A stretch of 64,000 nucleotides of DNA from Actinomycetes bacterium (GTDB lineage: Bacteria; Actinomycetota; Acidimicrobiia; Acidimicrobiales; Bog-793). Of this stretch, positions 43,853-53,042 are shown one piece after another. Made by a program: the position numbers and the translations under genes. The stretch spans positions 88,964 through 152,963 of the forward strand of contig JAKABW010000002.1 in NCBI GenBank assembly GCA_021796535.1, written 5' to 3'. A model generated the notes under the pieces. The model searched no databases. It saw only the letters and a list, made by a program, of their open reading frames with translations, and was not told where the DNA came from. Position 1 is the first letter of the stretch; every line of letters begins with the position of its first letter.

Positions 43853-44272
43853 ATGTCAATGTTTCCATCAATTTCGATTGCCGGGAGCGGTCTTTCCGTG
43901 GATCAGACATGGATAGACGCGATCGGCGGGAATATAGCAAACGCCCAAGACCAGGTGACTCCCGGCAAGCCCGTTTACAGGGAGCAGTCGGTGGTGGCTG
44001 TCCCGCAGGCAAACCTTTCCGTCACCGGACAGGTCGGCGCCGGGAACGGGGTTCAGGTGCAGGCGATCAATCTGAGTGCCGGCAAAGGGATTCTGACATA
44101 TGACCCCACCAATCCGATAGCCAACAAGCAGGGTTACGTCCTCTCCCCCAATATCAACATGGGACACGAACTCACCACTTTGGTGGAAGCCCAAGTCAAT
44201 TACGAAGCCGATGCCACCGTGTTGCAAAACTCCGATACGGCTTACAAGAACGTTCTTTCGATTAAGGCTTAA
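43853..44272 (+). CDS. flgC: Flagellar basal-body rod protein FlgC
   Basis: A 139-aa rod subunit with 'IAGSGLSVDQTWIDAIGGNIANAQ' at the N-terminus and the classical C-terminal 'ELTTLVEAQVNYEADATVLQNSDTAYKNVLSIKA'. Start follows 'ggagg'. It sits 16 bp after flgB. Confidence 0.95.
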   Translation: MSMFPSISIAGSGLSVDQTWIDAIGGNIANAQDQVTPGKPVYREQSVVAVPQANLSVTGQVGAGNGVQVQAINLSAGKGILTYDPTNPIANKQGYVLSPNINMGHELTTLVEAQVNYEADATVLQNSDTAYKNVLSIKA

Positions 44273-44275
44273 GGC

Positions 44276-44587
44276 ATGATACCTCCCATTCCTCCGATAA
44301 GCGGAACGAGTTTTACCGCTCCCGCACAAGCAACCTCCGCCGTTTCGGCAACCCCCTCAGCCGGGGGCGGCGAATTTTCCAATGTTTTGGGGGCGGCAAT
44401 TAACCAGGTGAACCAGACCATGTCTACGGCCAGCAACTTGGAGTTGCAGGGCGCCACAGGACAGGCCAGCGTGGCAAACGTCACCGTGGCGGCGTCCGAA
44501 GCGCAACTGGCGATAGAACTGGTGGCCAATGTGAGAAACAATGCCGTGACCTCTTTCAATTCGGTCATGTCTATGGTGGCGGGTTAA
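44276..44587 (+). CDS. fliE: Flagellar hook-basal body protein FliE
   Basis: A 103-aa adaptor between the MS ring and the rod. The C-terminal half 'TVAASEAQLAIELVANVRNNAVTSFNSVMSM' fits FliE; the N-terminus is a Pro/Ala/Ser-rich linker. Three bases separate it from flgC. Confidence 0.9.
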   Translation: MIPPIPPISGTSFTAPAQATSAVSATPSAGGGEFSNVLGAAINQVNQTMSTASNLELQGATGQASVANVTVAASEAQLAIELVANVRNNAVTSFNSVMSMVAG

Positions 44588-44591
44588 GCAT

Positions 44592-46169
44592 ATGGCGGTC
44601 CAACCTTTCGACTCCAACAACAGAGCCGGAGACGCCCTGAAACAAGGCAGGCAGCTGCTCTCCGGGTTCAGCAGCGGTCAAAAAACCGTGGCGGCGCTGT
44701 TTGGCATGATCCTGTTGTTGATAATTTACTTTTTTTCCACCCACTCCTCCTCCCCCAGCTACGAGACTCTTTACGCGAATCTGCAACCGTCTCAGGCCGG
44801 TCAGGTGACGCAAAAATTGAGTGCCGCCGGCGTGCCGTATCAGCTGGGCAGCGGCGGCACGACGGTTTTGGTGCCCGCCCAGTACGTAAACCAGGAAAGA
44901 ATTGCACTGGCTGAAGCCGGACTTCCTTCGGGAGGCACCATAACTTTCCAAACTCTTGCCGCAACCGGCATTACTTCTTCGCAATTTGTCCAAAACGTCG
45001 ATTACCAGCAGGCCCTGGAAGGACAATTGGACAGTGTCATCGAATCCATACAGGGCGTGCAAAACGCCCAGGTTTCTTTGGTCATGCCTTCCAATTCCAC
45101 ATTTGCGATCGGCAATACGCAAACCCCCACGGCGTCTGTTCTTGTCGACCTGAACAGCGGCACTTCCCTTACCTCGGGACAGGTGCAGGGCATAGTGCAT
45201 TTGGTATCTTCGGCGGTTCCCAATCTGTCCGCCAACAACGTCACTGTGGTGAACAACAACGGTAACGTATTGTCCGCCTCCAGCGGTTCGATTTCGGCAA
45301 GCACGGATTTGTCGGAAGAAAATACTTATGACAGTGCCCTGGGGGCAACCCTCAACAATCTTCTTTCGCTTGTCGTCGGCACAAACAATGCTTCCGTGCA
45401 GGTGCATGCCGTCATGAATTTCAATCAGCTTTCCACGAAGACAAACGGATTTCAAGTGGGAAAAAACGGGAAACCCATTACGGCTCCCACTTCGGTCAAC
45501 AATACCAAGCAAACTTTTACCGGTACCGGTTCTCAGGCTGCCGGCGTCTTGGGCTCCGGTCAGATACCGACGGCGACCAATCAAAACGGCAAGTATCTTT
45601 CTACCCAGTCGCAAACTCAGAATGCGGTGGGGAGCATTACGCAAATTCTTAAGCAGGCACCGGGGCAGGTCGTAAAAACTTCGGTGGCGGTGTTGGTAAA
45701 TTCGGCCAAAGTAAAAAAAGCGCAGATACCCGCCATCAAATCTCTCATCACCACCGCCGCCGGTCTTAATCTGAAAACGGGGGACACCATTGTGGTCACG
45801 GCTCTCCCCTTTGCCCCTCCGCCGAAACAACTGGTATTGGCAAAGACTTCCATGACGGCTTCTCTGTTCGGACACCTTCCCACCCTTGCCCTTCTCATTT
45901 TTATCCTTCTCATGTTCTTCTTCACCCTGCGCGCCGCAAAAAAAAGGAAGCCGGTTTTTCAGGAAATTCCCATGACCCCCCTGGCCTCTCTGGGTGTGGG
46001 CGACAATCCGACCATCGAATTGCCGGCAGTGCCGACAAGTGGCAATTCCATGTTGAATCAGGCCGATTTTCCCGTAACTTCCGATGTGGAATCTTATATT
46101 CAAAGCAGTCCGGATGAAGTGGCACGATTGATGCGCAATTGGTCCGAAGAGCGCGGTAAAGGGCGATAA
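44592..46169 (+). CDS. fliF: Flagellar MS-ring protein FliF
   Basis: 525 aa with two membrane helices flanking a large extracytoplasmic domain: 'TVAALFGMILLLIIYFF' near residue 37 and 'LALLIFILLMFFFTL' near residue 430. The YscJ/FliF domain is clear ('YETLYANLQPSQAGQVTQKLSAAGVPYQL', 'ALEGQLDSVIESIQGVQNAQVSLVMP'). The cytosolic C-terminal peptide 'PDEVARLMRNWSEE' would bind FliG, the next gene. Confidence 0.95.
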   Translation: MAVQPFDSNNRAGDALKQGRQLLSGFSSGQKTVAALFGMILLLIIYFFSTHSSSPSYETLYANLQPSQAGQVTQKLSAAGVPYQLGSGGTTVLVPAQYVNQERIALAEAGLPSGGTITFQTLAATGITSSQFVQNVDYQQALEGQLDSVIESIQGVQNAQVSLVMPSNSTFAIGNTQTPTASVLVDLNSGTSLTSGQVQGIVHLVSSAVPNLSANNVTVVNNNGNVLSASSGSISASTDLSEENTYDSALGATLNNLLSLVVGTNNASVQVHAVMNFNQLSTKTNGFQVGKNGKPITAPTSVNNTKQTFTGTGSQAAGVLGSGQIPTATNQNGKYLSTQSQTQNAVGSITQILKQAPGQVVKTSVAVLVNSAKVKKAQIPAIKSLITTAAGLNLKTGDTIVVTALPFAPPPKQLVLAKTSMTASLFGHLPTLALLIFILLMFFFTLRAAKKRKPVFQEIPMTPLASLGVGDNPTIELPAVPTSGNSMLNQADFPVTSDVESYIQSSPDEVARLMRNWSEERGKGR

Positions 46170-46171
46170 AA

Positions 46172-47272
46172 ATGAGCGGAGCAACCGAAAAGAGCACTGT
46201 GACGGCGGAAACCTCAGCGGAAGACTCGGACGATAAGAAAAAGCAAGGCAAGACTGTCAAGACAAAGTACGAGGAATTGACCGGAATTCAAAAGGTCGCC
46301 ATAGTGCTTGCTCAGTTGAGACCGGATACTTCGGCAAAACTGATGCAGGCTGTCGGCGAAGAGCAGGCGGTGGTGCTTGCCACGGAAATGGTACGTTTGC
46401 CACAGCTCGATCGGGACATCGTGACCAGGGTTCTGACGGAATTCGTCGAAAAAGTCAATGCGACCAGAGCCATCGGGCAGGGAGGCATGGGGCAGGCCAA
46501 GCAACTGCTGGCGGCCGTCGTGGGAGAAGAAAAAGCGACGGAAATTATGTCGCAGCTGCAGGGCAAAGTCGCCGTCGGACCTCTTGCCTTTCTTTCGCAG
46601 GCCGACCCCAAGCACGTGGTGCCATTTTTGATCGACGAGCATCCGCAGACCGTGGCGGTAATATTGGCCCACATGCCGCCGAATGACGGTTCGCTGTTGC
46701 TGGATGCCATGCCCCCCGAATTCCGGGCGGAAGTCGCCCTCAGGATAGCCACCATGGAAAAAGTTCCTCCCGAGGCAATCAGTGTGGCGGCGCAGCAACT
46801 GGCGGATAAGCTGAAAGGAGTCGGTTCGGCTTCCGGTTCGGCTCCCGGCGGAATCCCCACTTTGGTCGAGTTACTCAACAGGGTTGACGGATCGACGGAA
46901 AAGCAGGTATTGGCGGCTTTGGAAACCAGGGATCCGGAATTGGCGGAGTCCGTAAAAGCGAAGATGCTGACATTCGAAGATGTCATGGCGCTCGACGACA
47001 AGACCCTGCAGGTTATTTTCAGGAAAGTCCAAATTACCGATCTTGCCATGGCCACCAAAGGCACCGAGGCGGAAGGCGAAATTGCCGAAAAAATCAACAG
47101 AAATCTTTCCGACAGGGCGCGGACAGAGCTGGCCGAGGAAATAGAGATCATGGGTCCGGTCAGAACTTCTCAGGTGGATTCGGCCCAATCTGGCATCGTC
47201 AAAATTGCCAGGGAATTGGAAGCCGAGGGTGCCATTACGATAGCCCGCAAGAACGACGAGGTTTTGATATGA
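46172..47272 (+). CDS. fliG: Flagellar motor switch protein FliG
   Basis: 366 aa. After a 35-residue charged N-terminal extension the FliG N domain begins ('LTGIQKVAIVLAQL'), the middle domain carries the EHPQT motif ('LIDEHPQTVAVILAHM'), and the C domain ends in the torque helix region 'RNLSDRARTELAEEIEIMGPVRTSQVDSAQSGIVKIAREL'. Start lies 2 bp after fliF. Confidence 0.95.
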   Translation: MSGATEKSTVTAETSAEDSDDKKKQGKTVKTKYEELTGIQKVAIVLAQLRPDTSAKLMQAVGEEQAVVLATEMVRLPQLDRDIVTRVLTEFVEKVNATRAIGQGGMGQAKQLLAAVVGEEKATEIMSQLQGKVAVGPLAFLSQADPKHVVPFLIDEHPQTVAVILAHMPPNDGSLLLDAMPPEFRAEVALRIATMEKVPPEAISVAAQQLADKLKGVGSASGSAPGGIPTLVELLNRVDGSTEKQVLAALETRDPELAESVKAKMLTFEDVMALDDKTLQVIFRKVQITDLAMATKGTEAEGEIAEKINRNLSDRARTELAEEIEIMGPVRTSQVDSAQSGIVKIARELEAEGAITIARKNDEVLI

Positions 47273-47871
47273 TCGACGCCCAAATCATACGCCTGTCCGA
47301 AGATCAGATTTTGCCGGTCACCCCGGAGGTACTGGAAACGAGTCAATCTTTGATTGATTTGCGTGACAAAGCCCGCTATGACGGATATGCGGAAGGCTAC
47401 CGGGAAGGTCAGGAAAAAGCCGCGGAAGAAGCCGCAAGGAATCTGGAAAACTTTCAGGCAAAAGCCCGGCAGATTATCACCGTGCTCGAAGAAGCCTTGG
47501 AGAGTTCAAAAAACCTGCTGGAGGCCGAGCAGCAAAATTTGGAGCAATATGCCGCCAGGTTGTCCGTGGAAATGGCGGAATCGGTTTTGGACCACGAAAT
47601 AGCAACCGGCCAAATAAGCGTGCTGGATACGATCCGACACGCTCTTTCCATGTTGCCGGCGACCGGAGAAATAATCGCCAGAGTAAACCCAGGGGACCTG
47701 GAGTTCATTCAATCCGCTGACATCGTTTTGCCCTTGCGTCTCGTTTCCGATCAGTCGGTTCAGCCGGCCGGCTGCATTTTGGAGATGGGCTCGGCGATGG
47801 TGGATGCCAGACTGGACATGGCGATTCAAAGAATCAAAAAGGAACTGGCAATGAAAGCCGACATCAAATGA
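47269..47871 (+). CDS. fliH: Flagellar export regulator FliH
   Basis: A 200-aa stator-like protein of the export ATPase. The Gly-repeat helix 'YAEGYREGQEKAAEEAARN' and a long coiled coil are followed by a C-terminal beta/alpha domain ('GCILEMGSAMVDARLDMAIQRIKKEL'). ATG overlaps the fliG stop by 4 bp and its own stop overlaps fliI. Confidence 0.88.
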   Translation: MIDAQIIRLSEDQILPVTPEVLETSQSLIDLRDKARYDGYAEGYREGQEKAAEEAARNLENFQAKARQIITVLEEALESSKNLLEAEQQNLEQYAARLSVEMAESVLDHEIATGQISVLDTIRHALSMLPATGEIIARVNPGDLEFIQSADIVLPLRLVSDQSVQPAGCILEMGSAMVDARLDMAIQRIKKELAMKADIK

Positions 47872-49187
47872 GCACTCTGCTGGAAGATCTGCGCGAAGAT
47901 CTGCTGGCGGCTGCCAAGATTAAGCGTTACGGAAAAGTAATCCGCATGGTGGGCATGTCGATAGAGGTGTCCGGCGTGGACTCGGCGATCGGCGACGGTT
48001 GTCTGATCTACCGCGACAAAGAAGGCCCCGTCATGGCCGAAGTGGTGGCTTTGAACGAAGCCAGTTTGGTGTGTCTCCCCTACGGCAGCACCAACGGCTT
48101 AAAAATAGGCGCACTGGTGGAACCGCTGTACAGGCCGTTGCCGATTCATGTCGGGCAGGATTTGCTGGGTCGGGTCGTGGACGGATTGGGCATGCCGATG
48201 GACGGCGGTGCCGGTTTGTTCAAGCTTGCTCAGGTCAGCGTGGATGCCGTTCCCCCCCATCCTCTGAAGCGGAAGCTGGTGACCGAGCAATTGGAGCTCG
48301 GCGTCAAAGTGCTGGACGCTTTCATTCCCTGCGGCAAAGGCCAGAGGCTCGGTATTTTTGCCGGATCCGGGGTCGGAAAATCTTCCCTCATGTCCATGAT
48401 TATCAGGGGGACGAAAGCGGACGTGTCGGTGGTGGCGCTTATCGGGGAAAGAGGCCGTGAGGTTTCCGAGCTTATCGAACGCGACATAGGAAAAGAAGGT
48501 TTAAAAAATTCCGTGGTGGTGGTGGCAACTTCGGACGCCCCGGCGTTGGTGAGGATAAGAGCCGCCTTTACTGCCACGCGGATCGCGGAATGGTTCAGAG
48601 ACCAAGGGAAAGACGTGCTTTTATTCATGGATTCTCTGACACGCTTTGCCATGGCGCAAAGAGAGGTGGGGCTTGCCGCAGGTGAGCCTCCCGCAACGCG
48701 TGGGTATCCCCCTTCGGTTTTTGGTCTGTTGCCGAAGCTTCTTGAACGCGCCGGCACGGCCGAAAGCGGTTCCATAACCGGTCTTTACACCGTTTTGGTG
48801 GAGGGTGACGACATGAATGAGCCGATAGCCGACTCGGCCCGTTCGATTCTGGACGGTCACATCCAGCTTTCCCGTCAGATAGCGGAAAAAGGGCATTATC
48901 CGGCGGTGGACGTATTGGGTTCCATATCCCGCGTGGCGCCGGCGATCACGAGCGAAACAATGCAGGAGCACCAAATTTCGGTCCGTCGCCTGTTGGCCGC
49001 GTACAGGGATTCAAAAGATTTGATAGAAATAAACGCTTATGTTCCGGGAACCGATCCGGACGTGGATGCCGCCATTAAGAAAAAGCCGTTGATTGATGAG
49101 TTTACCGCTCAAAAAACCGTCGAATTGTACTCTCTGAGAGAAACGGCGGAAAGACTTCAGCAATTGTTGGCGGGCGGTGAAGCGTGA
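47868..49187 (+). CDS. fliI: Flagellum-specific ATPase FliI
   Basis: 439 aa, F1-beta-like. Walker A 'GIFAGSGVGKS' at residues 162-172, 'ALIGERGREVSELIERDIG', Walker B 'DVLLFMDSLTRFAMAQREVGL', and 'GEPPATRGYPPSVFGLLPKLLERAG', which are diagnostic of FliI/YscN. It energises unfolding and export of flagellar substrates. Confidence 0.96.
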   Translation: MSTLLEDLREDLLAAAKIKRYGKVIRMVGMSIEVSGVDSAIGDGCLIYRDKEGPVMAEVVALNEASLVCLPYGSTNGLKIGALVEPLYRPLPIHVGQDLLGRVVDGLGMPMDGGAGLFKLAQVSVDAVPPHPLKRKLVTEQLELGVKVLDAFIPCGKGQRLGIFAGSGVGKSSLMSMIIRGTKADVSVVALIGERGREVSELIERDIGKEGLKNSVVVVATSDAPALVRIRAAFTATRIAEWFRDQGKDVLLFMDSLTRFAMAQREVGLAAGEPPATRGYPPSVFGLLPKLLERAGTAESGSITGLYTVLVEGDDMNEPIADSARSILDGHIQLSRQIAEKGHYPAVDVLGSISRVAPAITSETMQEHQISVRRLLAAYRDSKDLIEINAYVPGTDPDVDAAIKKKPLIDEFTAQKTVELYSLRETAERLQQLLAGGEA

Positions 49188-49675
49188 AACGCTACGTTTT
49201 CAATCTGTCCGCCGTTTTGAGGGTACGCAAAGTGGAGCTGGCCTTATCCAGGCAAAGTATCGCTGCCGTTTCGCAAAAATACTTTGCCGTGGGGCAGGAT
49301 ATATTGCGTCTGGAAGAGCGTTACGACTCCGCCATGCAAAGCGCGGAAAACAGCGGCGAGCAACCGACGCTGCTTTACCTGGAACAGGCTTCCCGCATAT
49401 ATAACGATATTGTGGCGCGCAAAAAAGATTTGGCGAAACTGCAGGAGCTTTTGAACCGGGAAAAGCTTTTGGGGATTGAGAGGGAACGGAAAGTAGAAGT
49501 TCTGGAAAATATCGACCGCGAAAGAAAACTTGCCTGGCTGCACGAGTGCGACAGAGAGGAATCGATACTTCTGGACGAGATAGGCTCGACAAAATCTCTG
49601 ATCGCAATGCAAAAAACGGCAAAACGCATTCGCGAGCGCGAGAAACTCGGAAGGGGGGGCCATTATGACAATTGA
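49184..49675 (+). CDS. fliJ: Flagellar export chaperone FliJ
   Basis: A 163-aa, almost entirely coiled-coil protein ('LSAVLRVRKVELALSRQSIAAVSQKY...') in the FliJ position directly after fliI. Sequence identity is low, as usual for the family; assignment rests on helical pattern and location. It overlaps fliI by 4 bp. Confidence 0.8.
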   Translation: MKRYVFNLSAVLRVRKVELALSRQSIAAVSQKYFAVGQDILRLEERYDSAMQSAENSGEQPTLLYLEQASRIYNDIVARKKDLAKLQELLNREKLLGIERERKVEVLENIDRERKLAWLHECDREESILLDEIGSTKSLIAMQKTAKRIREREKLGRGGHYDN

Positions 49676-50873
49676 CACGGCTTCCATCCCCGCGCTGTCG
49701 CAATTAAATCAGATCCAATCTTTTTTCAATACCATGAAGCCGTTGTCGGGCACGGGCGGTCTTTCCTCGTCTTCTGGCGTCACCAATCCTTTTGAAGTTT
49801 TGTTGGCCGGCGAATCGGGCTCGGCTTCGTCTGTTGCGCCTTCTTCTGCCGCTCAGAGCACAAATCTTTTGTCGCAAACCGGGGGCACGGCAACCCTTCC
49901 CGCAACCCTGCAGACGGCCATCAACTCCGGAGCCGACGCGTCGGGGGTGGCGATAGTACAGGCCGCCACGAACCAACTCGGCGTCCCTTATGTTTGGGGA
50001 GGTTCCAATCCGAGCTCCGGCTTTGACTGTTCCGGGCTCGTGCAGTATGTTTTTTCCACTCTGGGGGTATCGTTGCCCCGTACGGCGGCGCAACAAGAGC
50101 AAGTCGGTATGCCCGTGGCAAATTTGGCTTCCGCTCAACCGGGGGATTTGCTCTTTTTCGAACCGGGACAAAACGGCGCACCGCCGGGCCAGGCCGGTCA
50201 CGTCGCCATTTACATCGGAAACGGCCAGATGATTGCGGCCCCGCAAACGGGACAGGATGTTCAGGTGCAGCCCGTTCCCTCCGCCCCGCTTGCCATACGC
50301 AGGATCACTGTTCCGACAACAGGCAATTCCCAGGCGCAAAATGCCGGTTCTTCCCTAGCTGGTTCTCAGATCAATTATTCCGGTTCTTCGGGAGTCACTC
50401 CCCAGATCAATTATTCCGGTTCCGTTCCCACTTCTTCGGCGGTATTCGGAGGCAATGCCGGGGTGCAGATGATCGGAAACGTTCCCGTGCCGTTGCAGTA
50501 CGTATCCCAGATCGAAAACGCCTCCGCATCCACCGGGGTGCCGGCGCCTCTCATCTCGGCAATTCTTTACAACGAATCGCGATTTAATCCCTCCGTCGTC
50601 TCCGTGGCCGGAGCCGAAGGCATAGCCCAGTTTATGCCGGGAACAGCGGCCGCCAATAATGTCAATCCCTGGAATCCCGCTTCGGCAATCCAGGGAGAAG
50701 CACAGTTGCTGGCCGGTTTTCACAGCGCATTCGGAAACTGGAGCGACGCCATAGCCGCCTATGCGGCGGGAGGTTCCGCCGTTCAGCAGGCCGGTGGAAT
50801 TCCACAGACCGGCAACACCGGTCAATATGTTCAAAGTGTATTGTCACTGGCACAGATGGGAGTTGGATCATGA
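49665..50873 (+). CDS. Dual peptidoglycan hydrolase (NlpC/P60 plus lytic transglycosylase) in the FlgJ position
   Basis: 402 aa with two wall-cutting domains. The NlpC/P60 peptidase has Cys122 in 'FDCSGLVQYVFSTLG' and His179 in 'AGHVAIYIG'. The SLT-type transglycosylase has Glu304 in 'ILYNESRFNPSVVSVAGAEGIAQFMPGTA' and a final 'DAIAAYAAGGSAV'. A Ser/Gly linker joins them ('INYSGS' repeated). There is no Sec signal peptide, so export through the flagellar system is plausible. It lies between fliJ and fliK and probably opens the wall for rod assembly, replacing FlgJ. Confidence 0.88.
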   Translation: MTIDTASIPALSQLNQIQSFFNTMKPLSGTGGLSSSSGVTNPFEVLLAGESGSASSVAPSSAAQSTNLLSQTGGTATLPATLQTAINSGADASGVAIVQAATNQLGVPYVWGGSNPSSGFDCSGLVQYVFSTLGVSLPRTAAQQEQVGMPVANLASAQPGDLLFFEPGQNGAPPGQAGHVAIYIGNGQMIAAPQTGQDVQVQPVPSAPLAIRRITVPTTGNSQAQNAGSSLAGSQINYSGSSGVTPQINYSGSVPTSSAVFGGNAGVQMIGNVPVPLQYVSQIENASASTGVPAPLISAILYNESRFNPSVVSVAGAEGIAQFMPGTAAANNVNPWNPASAIQGEAQLLAGFHSAFGNWSDAIAAYAAGGSAVQQAGGIPQTGNTGQYVQSVLSLAQMGVGS

Positions 50874-52459
50874 GCAAAGTTGCTTTGTCTTCGCAATTGT
50901 CGGCCGCTCTTTCCTCCGGACGGACCGCAGGCGTAAAAACGCAACAGGAAAAAGGCGGTTCCGGTACCTCGTCGGGACACGGCCAAAGCGAAGAAAACGC
51001 CGGATTTATGGCCTTTGTCGCAAATTATTTTCAAGCGGCAGAGACAAAAGGAGAAAAAGCCGCAGTTCATGCCGGACAGATACCGGCAGAACATAACACC
51101 ACCGCCGGAAGCGGGTTAAAAGCAGCCGTGCCGACGGAGGCGGGCGCTCATCCGGGCGGCACCGCCGCCACGGAAGGACAAGCGCACCAAAGCGGAAAGG
51201 AGGCAAAGCCCGTTCCGGCAAAGCAGGAAGTTTTTCCGTCCGTCGTCTGCCCCGTTTCCGTCGTTGTAACGGCGGCATCGCAGGGAGCAAGCGACAAGCA
51301 GCCGGTTCAAAATAACCCCGTCGACGCGGCGGTACAAAAAACGCAGGCGGCGGAAGGACCGTCGGCAAAATTGCATGTGCCCCCCGCCGCCGAACAGAAC
51401 AACGCGAATCCTTTGCCACACGTCGCCGAACAGAACAATGCGAATCCTTTGCCGCACGACAAAAATCTCCCGACACAGTACCAGGCCAGAAATACCGCTG
51501 TCCCGGAACAACAAAATACCTCAGTTTCTGTTCCGACCATATCGGCGGGAAAGAACGCCAGTGCCGGTGCGGCCAAACAGTCAAACCTTGTTGCCGAACC
51601 GAATTTGCAAACAGCTTCCGTGTCGTCGGAGGGGAAAAATGGACAGAACTCTTCCGGTACGGCAAAGAACGAAAGCGTTGTGCCGGGCAACGGAGCCAAA
51701 AGCGGCCATGCCTCCGTGTCCGTCGGGAGCAATTTTGGGGCTACGGAGACGAAAGCTGTCTTTGCGGCGGGTAATGCCGCTCAGTCTTTTCAAAGTATTC
51801 CCGTCGCCGGTTCCGAGGTAACCCCGAGTGTGGAAGCGAAAAATACCGTTATGACAAATGCTCCGGGCTTTTCGGCGGCGACAAAAAACAGCAAAACCGC
51901 TGCCTTTATTGATGCGCCGCATCCCGCGCCAAAAGCTGCAGCGGAAGCGAAGCCTTCTTATGCGGCAAGCGATGCGACTGTGGTTGTGCCTTCCGCCCCG
52001 AAGGAGGTATCTTCCGTGAGTGTCCCCGTCTCGTCGCAGCAAAATGCCCCTGCTGAATTCATGTCCGGAAATTCGGTGTTTTTTATGCAGTTGTCCCAGG
52101 TCCGTCTGCTTTCGAACGGTACATACAATATGAGCGCGGTACTGACTCCGCCGGAATTGGGGAAAGTTGAAGCGGAGGTAAAACTTTCAAACGGCATAAT
52201 CTCCGTTGCCATCACTTCGCACAGTCCACAAACCCACAATCTCTTGCTGCAACACGGACGGGAGATAGCCGAAACCCTGCAGAGCGATTTGGGCAATGTG
52301 AGTTTTTCTTTGCAGCAAGACAAAGGTCAAAGTTTTGGCGGCGGGAAAAATCAGCAAAGCTCCCCTCCCCCCGGCGGCGAACAAACGCCGGCGCAGGGTG
52401 AAGAAATGATTTTGCACAGCCTTTATTTGGGTGCAAATTCCCTCCATGTGGTTCTCTAG
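50870..52459 (+). CDS. fliK: Flagellar hook-length control protein FliK
   Basis: 529 aa. The first ~400 residues are low-complexity Ala/Ser/Pro/Gln/Asn, including a 12-residue direct repeat 'AEQNNANPLPH' (36-bp units at 51389 and 51425). The C-terminal domain 'TPPELGKVEAEVKLSNGIISVAITSHSPQTHNLLLQHGREIAETLQSDLG' is the FliK substrate-switch domain. ATGA overlap with the previous gene. The length of the disordered part is expected to set hook length. Confidence 0.88.
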   Translation: MSKVALSSQLSAALSSGRTAGVKTQQEKGGSGTSSGHGQSEENAGFMAFVANYFQAAETKGEKAAVHAGQIPAEHNTTAGSGLKAAVPTEAGAHPGGTAATEGQAHQSGKEAKPVPAKQEVFPSVVCPVSVVVTAASQGASDKQPVQNNPVDAAVQKTQAAEGPSAKLHVPPAAEQNNANPLPHVAEQNNANPLPHDKNLPTQYQARNTAVPEQQNTSVSVPTISAGKNASAGAAKQSNLVAEPNLQTASVSSEGKNGQNSSGTAKNESVVPGNGAKSGHASVSVGSNFGATETKAVFAAGNAAQSFQSIPVAGSEVTPSVEAKNTVMTNAPGFSAATKNSKTAAFIDAPHPAPKAAAEAKPSYAASDATVVVPSAPKEVSSVSVPVSSQQNAPAEFMSGNSVFFMQLSQVRLLSNGTYNMSAVLTPPELGKVEAEVKLSNGIISVAITSHSPQTHNLLLQHGREIAETLQSDLGNVSFSLQQDKGQSFGGGKNQQSSPPPGGEQTPAQGEEMILHSLYLGANSLHVVL

Positions 52460-52480
52460 ACAGAAAAAGAAAGGAAAGAA

Positions 52481-52954
52481 ATGATTCAATCTGTCACTCC
52501 CCTTACAAACGCTTCCCAGTCAACCGGCTCCGCCGGCGGTTCCGGAAACACAGCTTCGATCGCTTCGGCGACCAACGGTTTGCTGAATCCAAATCAATTT
52601 TTATCGTTGTTGGTGGACAGCTTAAAGTATCAGAACCCGCTCAATCCCACCAGCAGCGCGCAATTTCTCAGCCAGCTGGCCGCTTTGAGTCAGGTCCAAT
52701 CGGAGCAGCAAATAGCCCAGACCCAGCAGGTGGCGGCCGCCACTTCTTTGATAGGACAGGTGGTAAGCGGATCCGACCTGAGCGGAGCCCCCGTTTCCGG
52801 AACTGCCACCGGTTTTTCGATAACCCCAAACGGGCCGACCATCAACGTGGGTTCCAATACCATCTCGCTCGGTTCGATAGATTCCGTGGGGCCGGTTCCC
52901 GCCGGCACCGCTTCGCAGAGCTCATCCTCGGCCGCCGCCGGCACCGCGGCCTAA
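52481..52954 (+). CDS. flgD: Flagellar hook-assembly scaffold FlgD
   Basis: 157 aa with the FlgD N-terminal signature 'LNPNQFLSLLVDSLKYQNPLNPTSSAQFLSQLAALSQVQSEQQI'. The C-terminal beta domain is short compared with enteric FlgD. ATG 52481 follows 'gaaaggaaag'. Confidence 0.93.
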   Translation: MIQSVTPLTNASQSTGSAGGSGNTASIASATNGLLNPNQFLSLLVDSLKYQNPLNPTSSAQFLSQLAALSQVQSEQQIAQTQQVAAATSLIGQVVSGSDLSGAPVSGTATGFSITPNGPTINVGSNTISLGSIDSVGPVPAGTASQSSSSAAAGTAA

Positions 52955-53042
52955 ATTTTTATGAAAGGAAGTGCAAATTTTAAACAGCAGAAAACAGAGA
53001 CTATAAGACAACTACGACATTTAGAAAGAAAGGAACATATAT

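Noticed and set aside
44571-46184. 537-aa minus-strand ORF opposite fliF
   Set aside because: It is an antisense shadow; fliF has clear domains and operon context on the plus strand.
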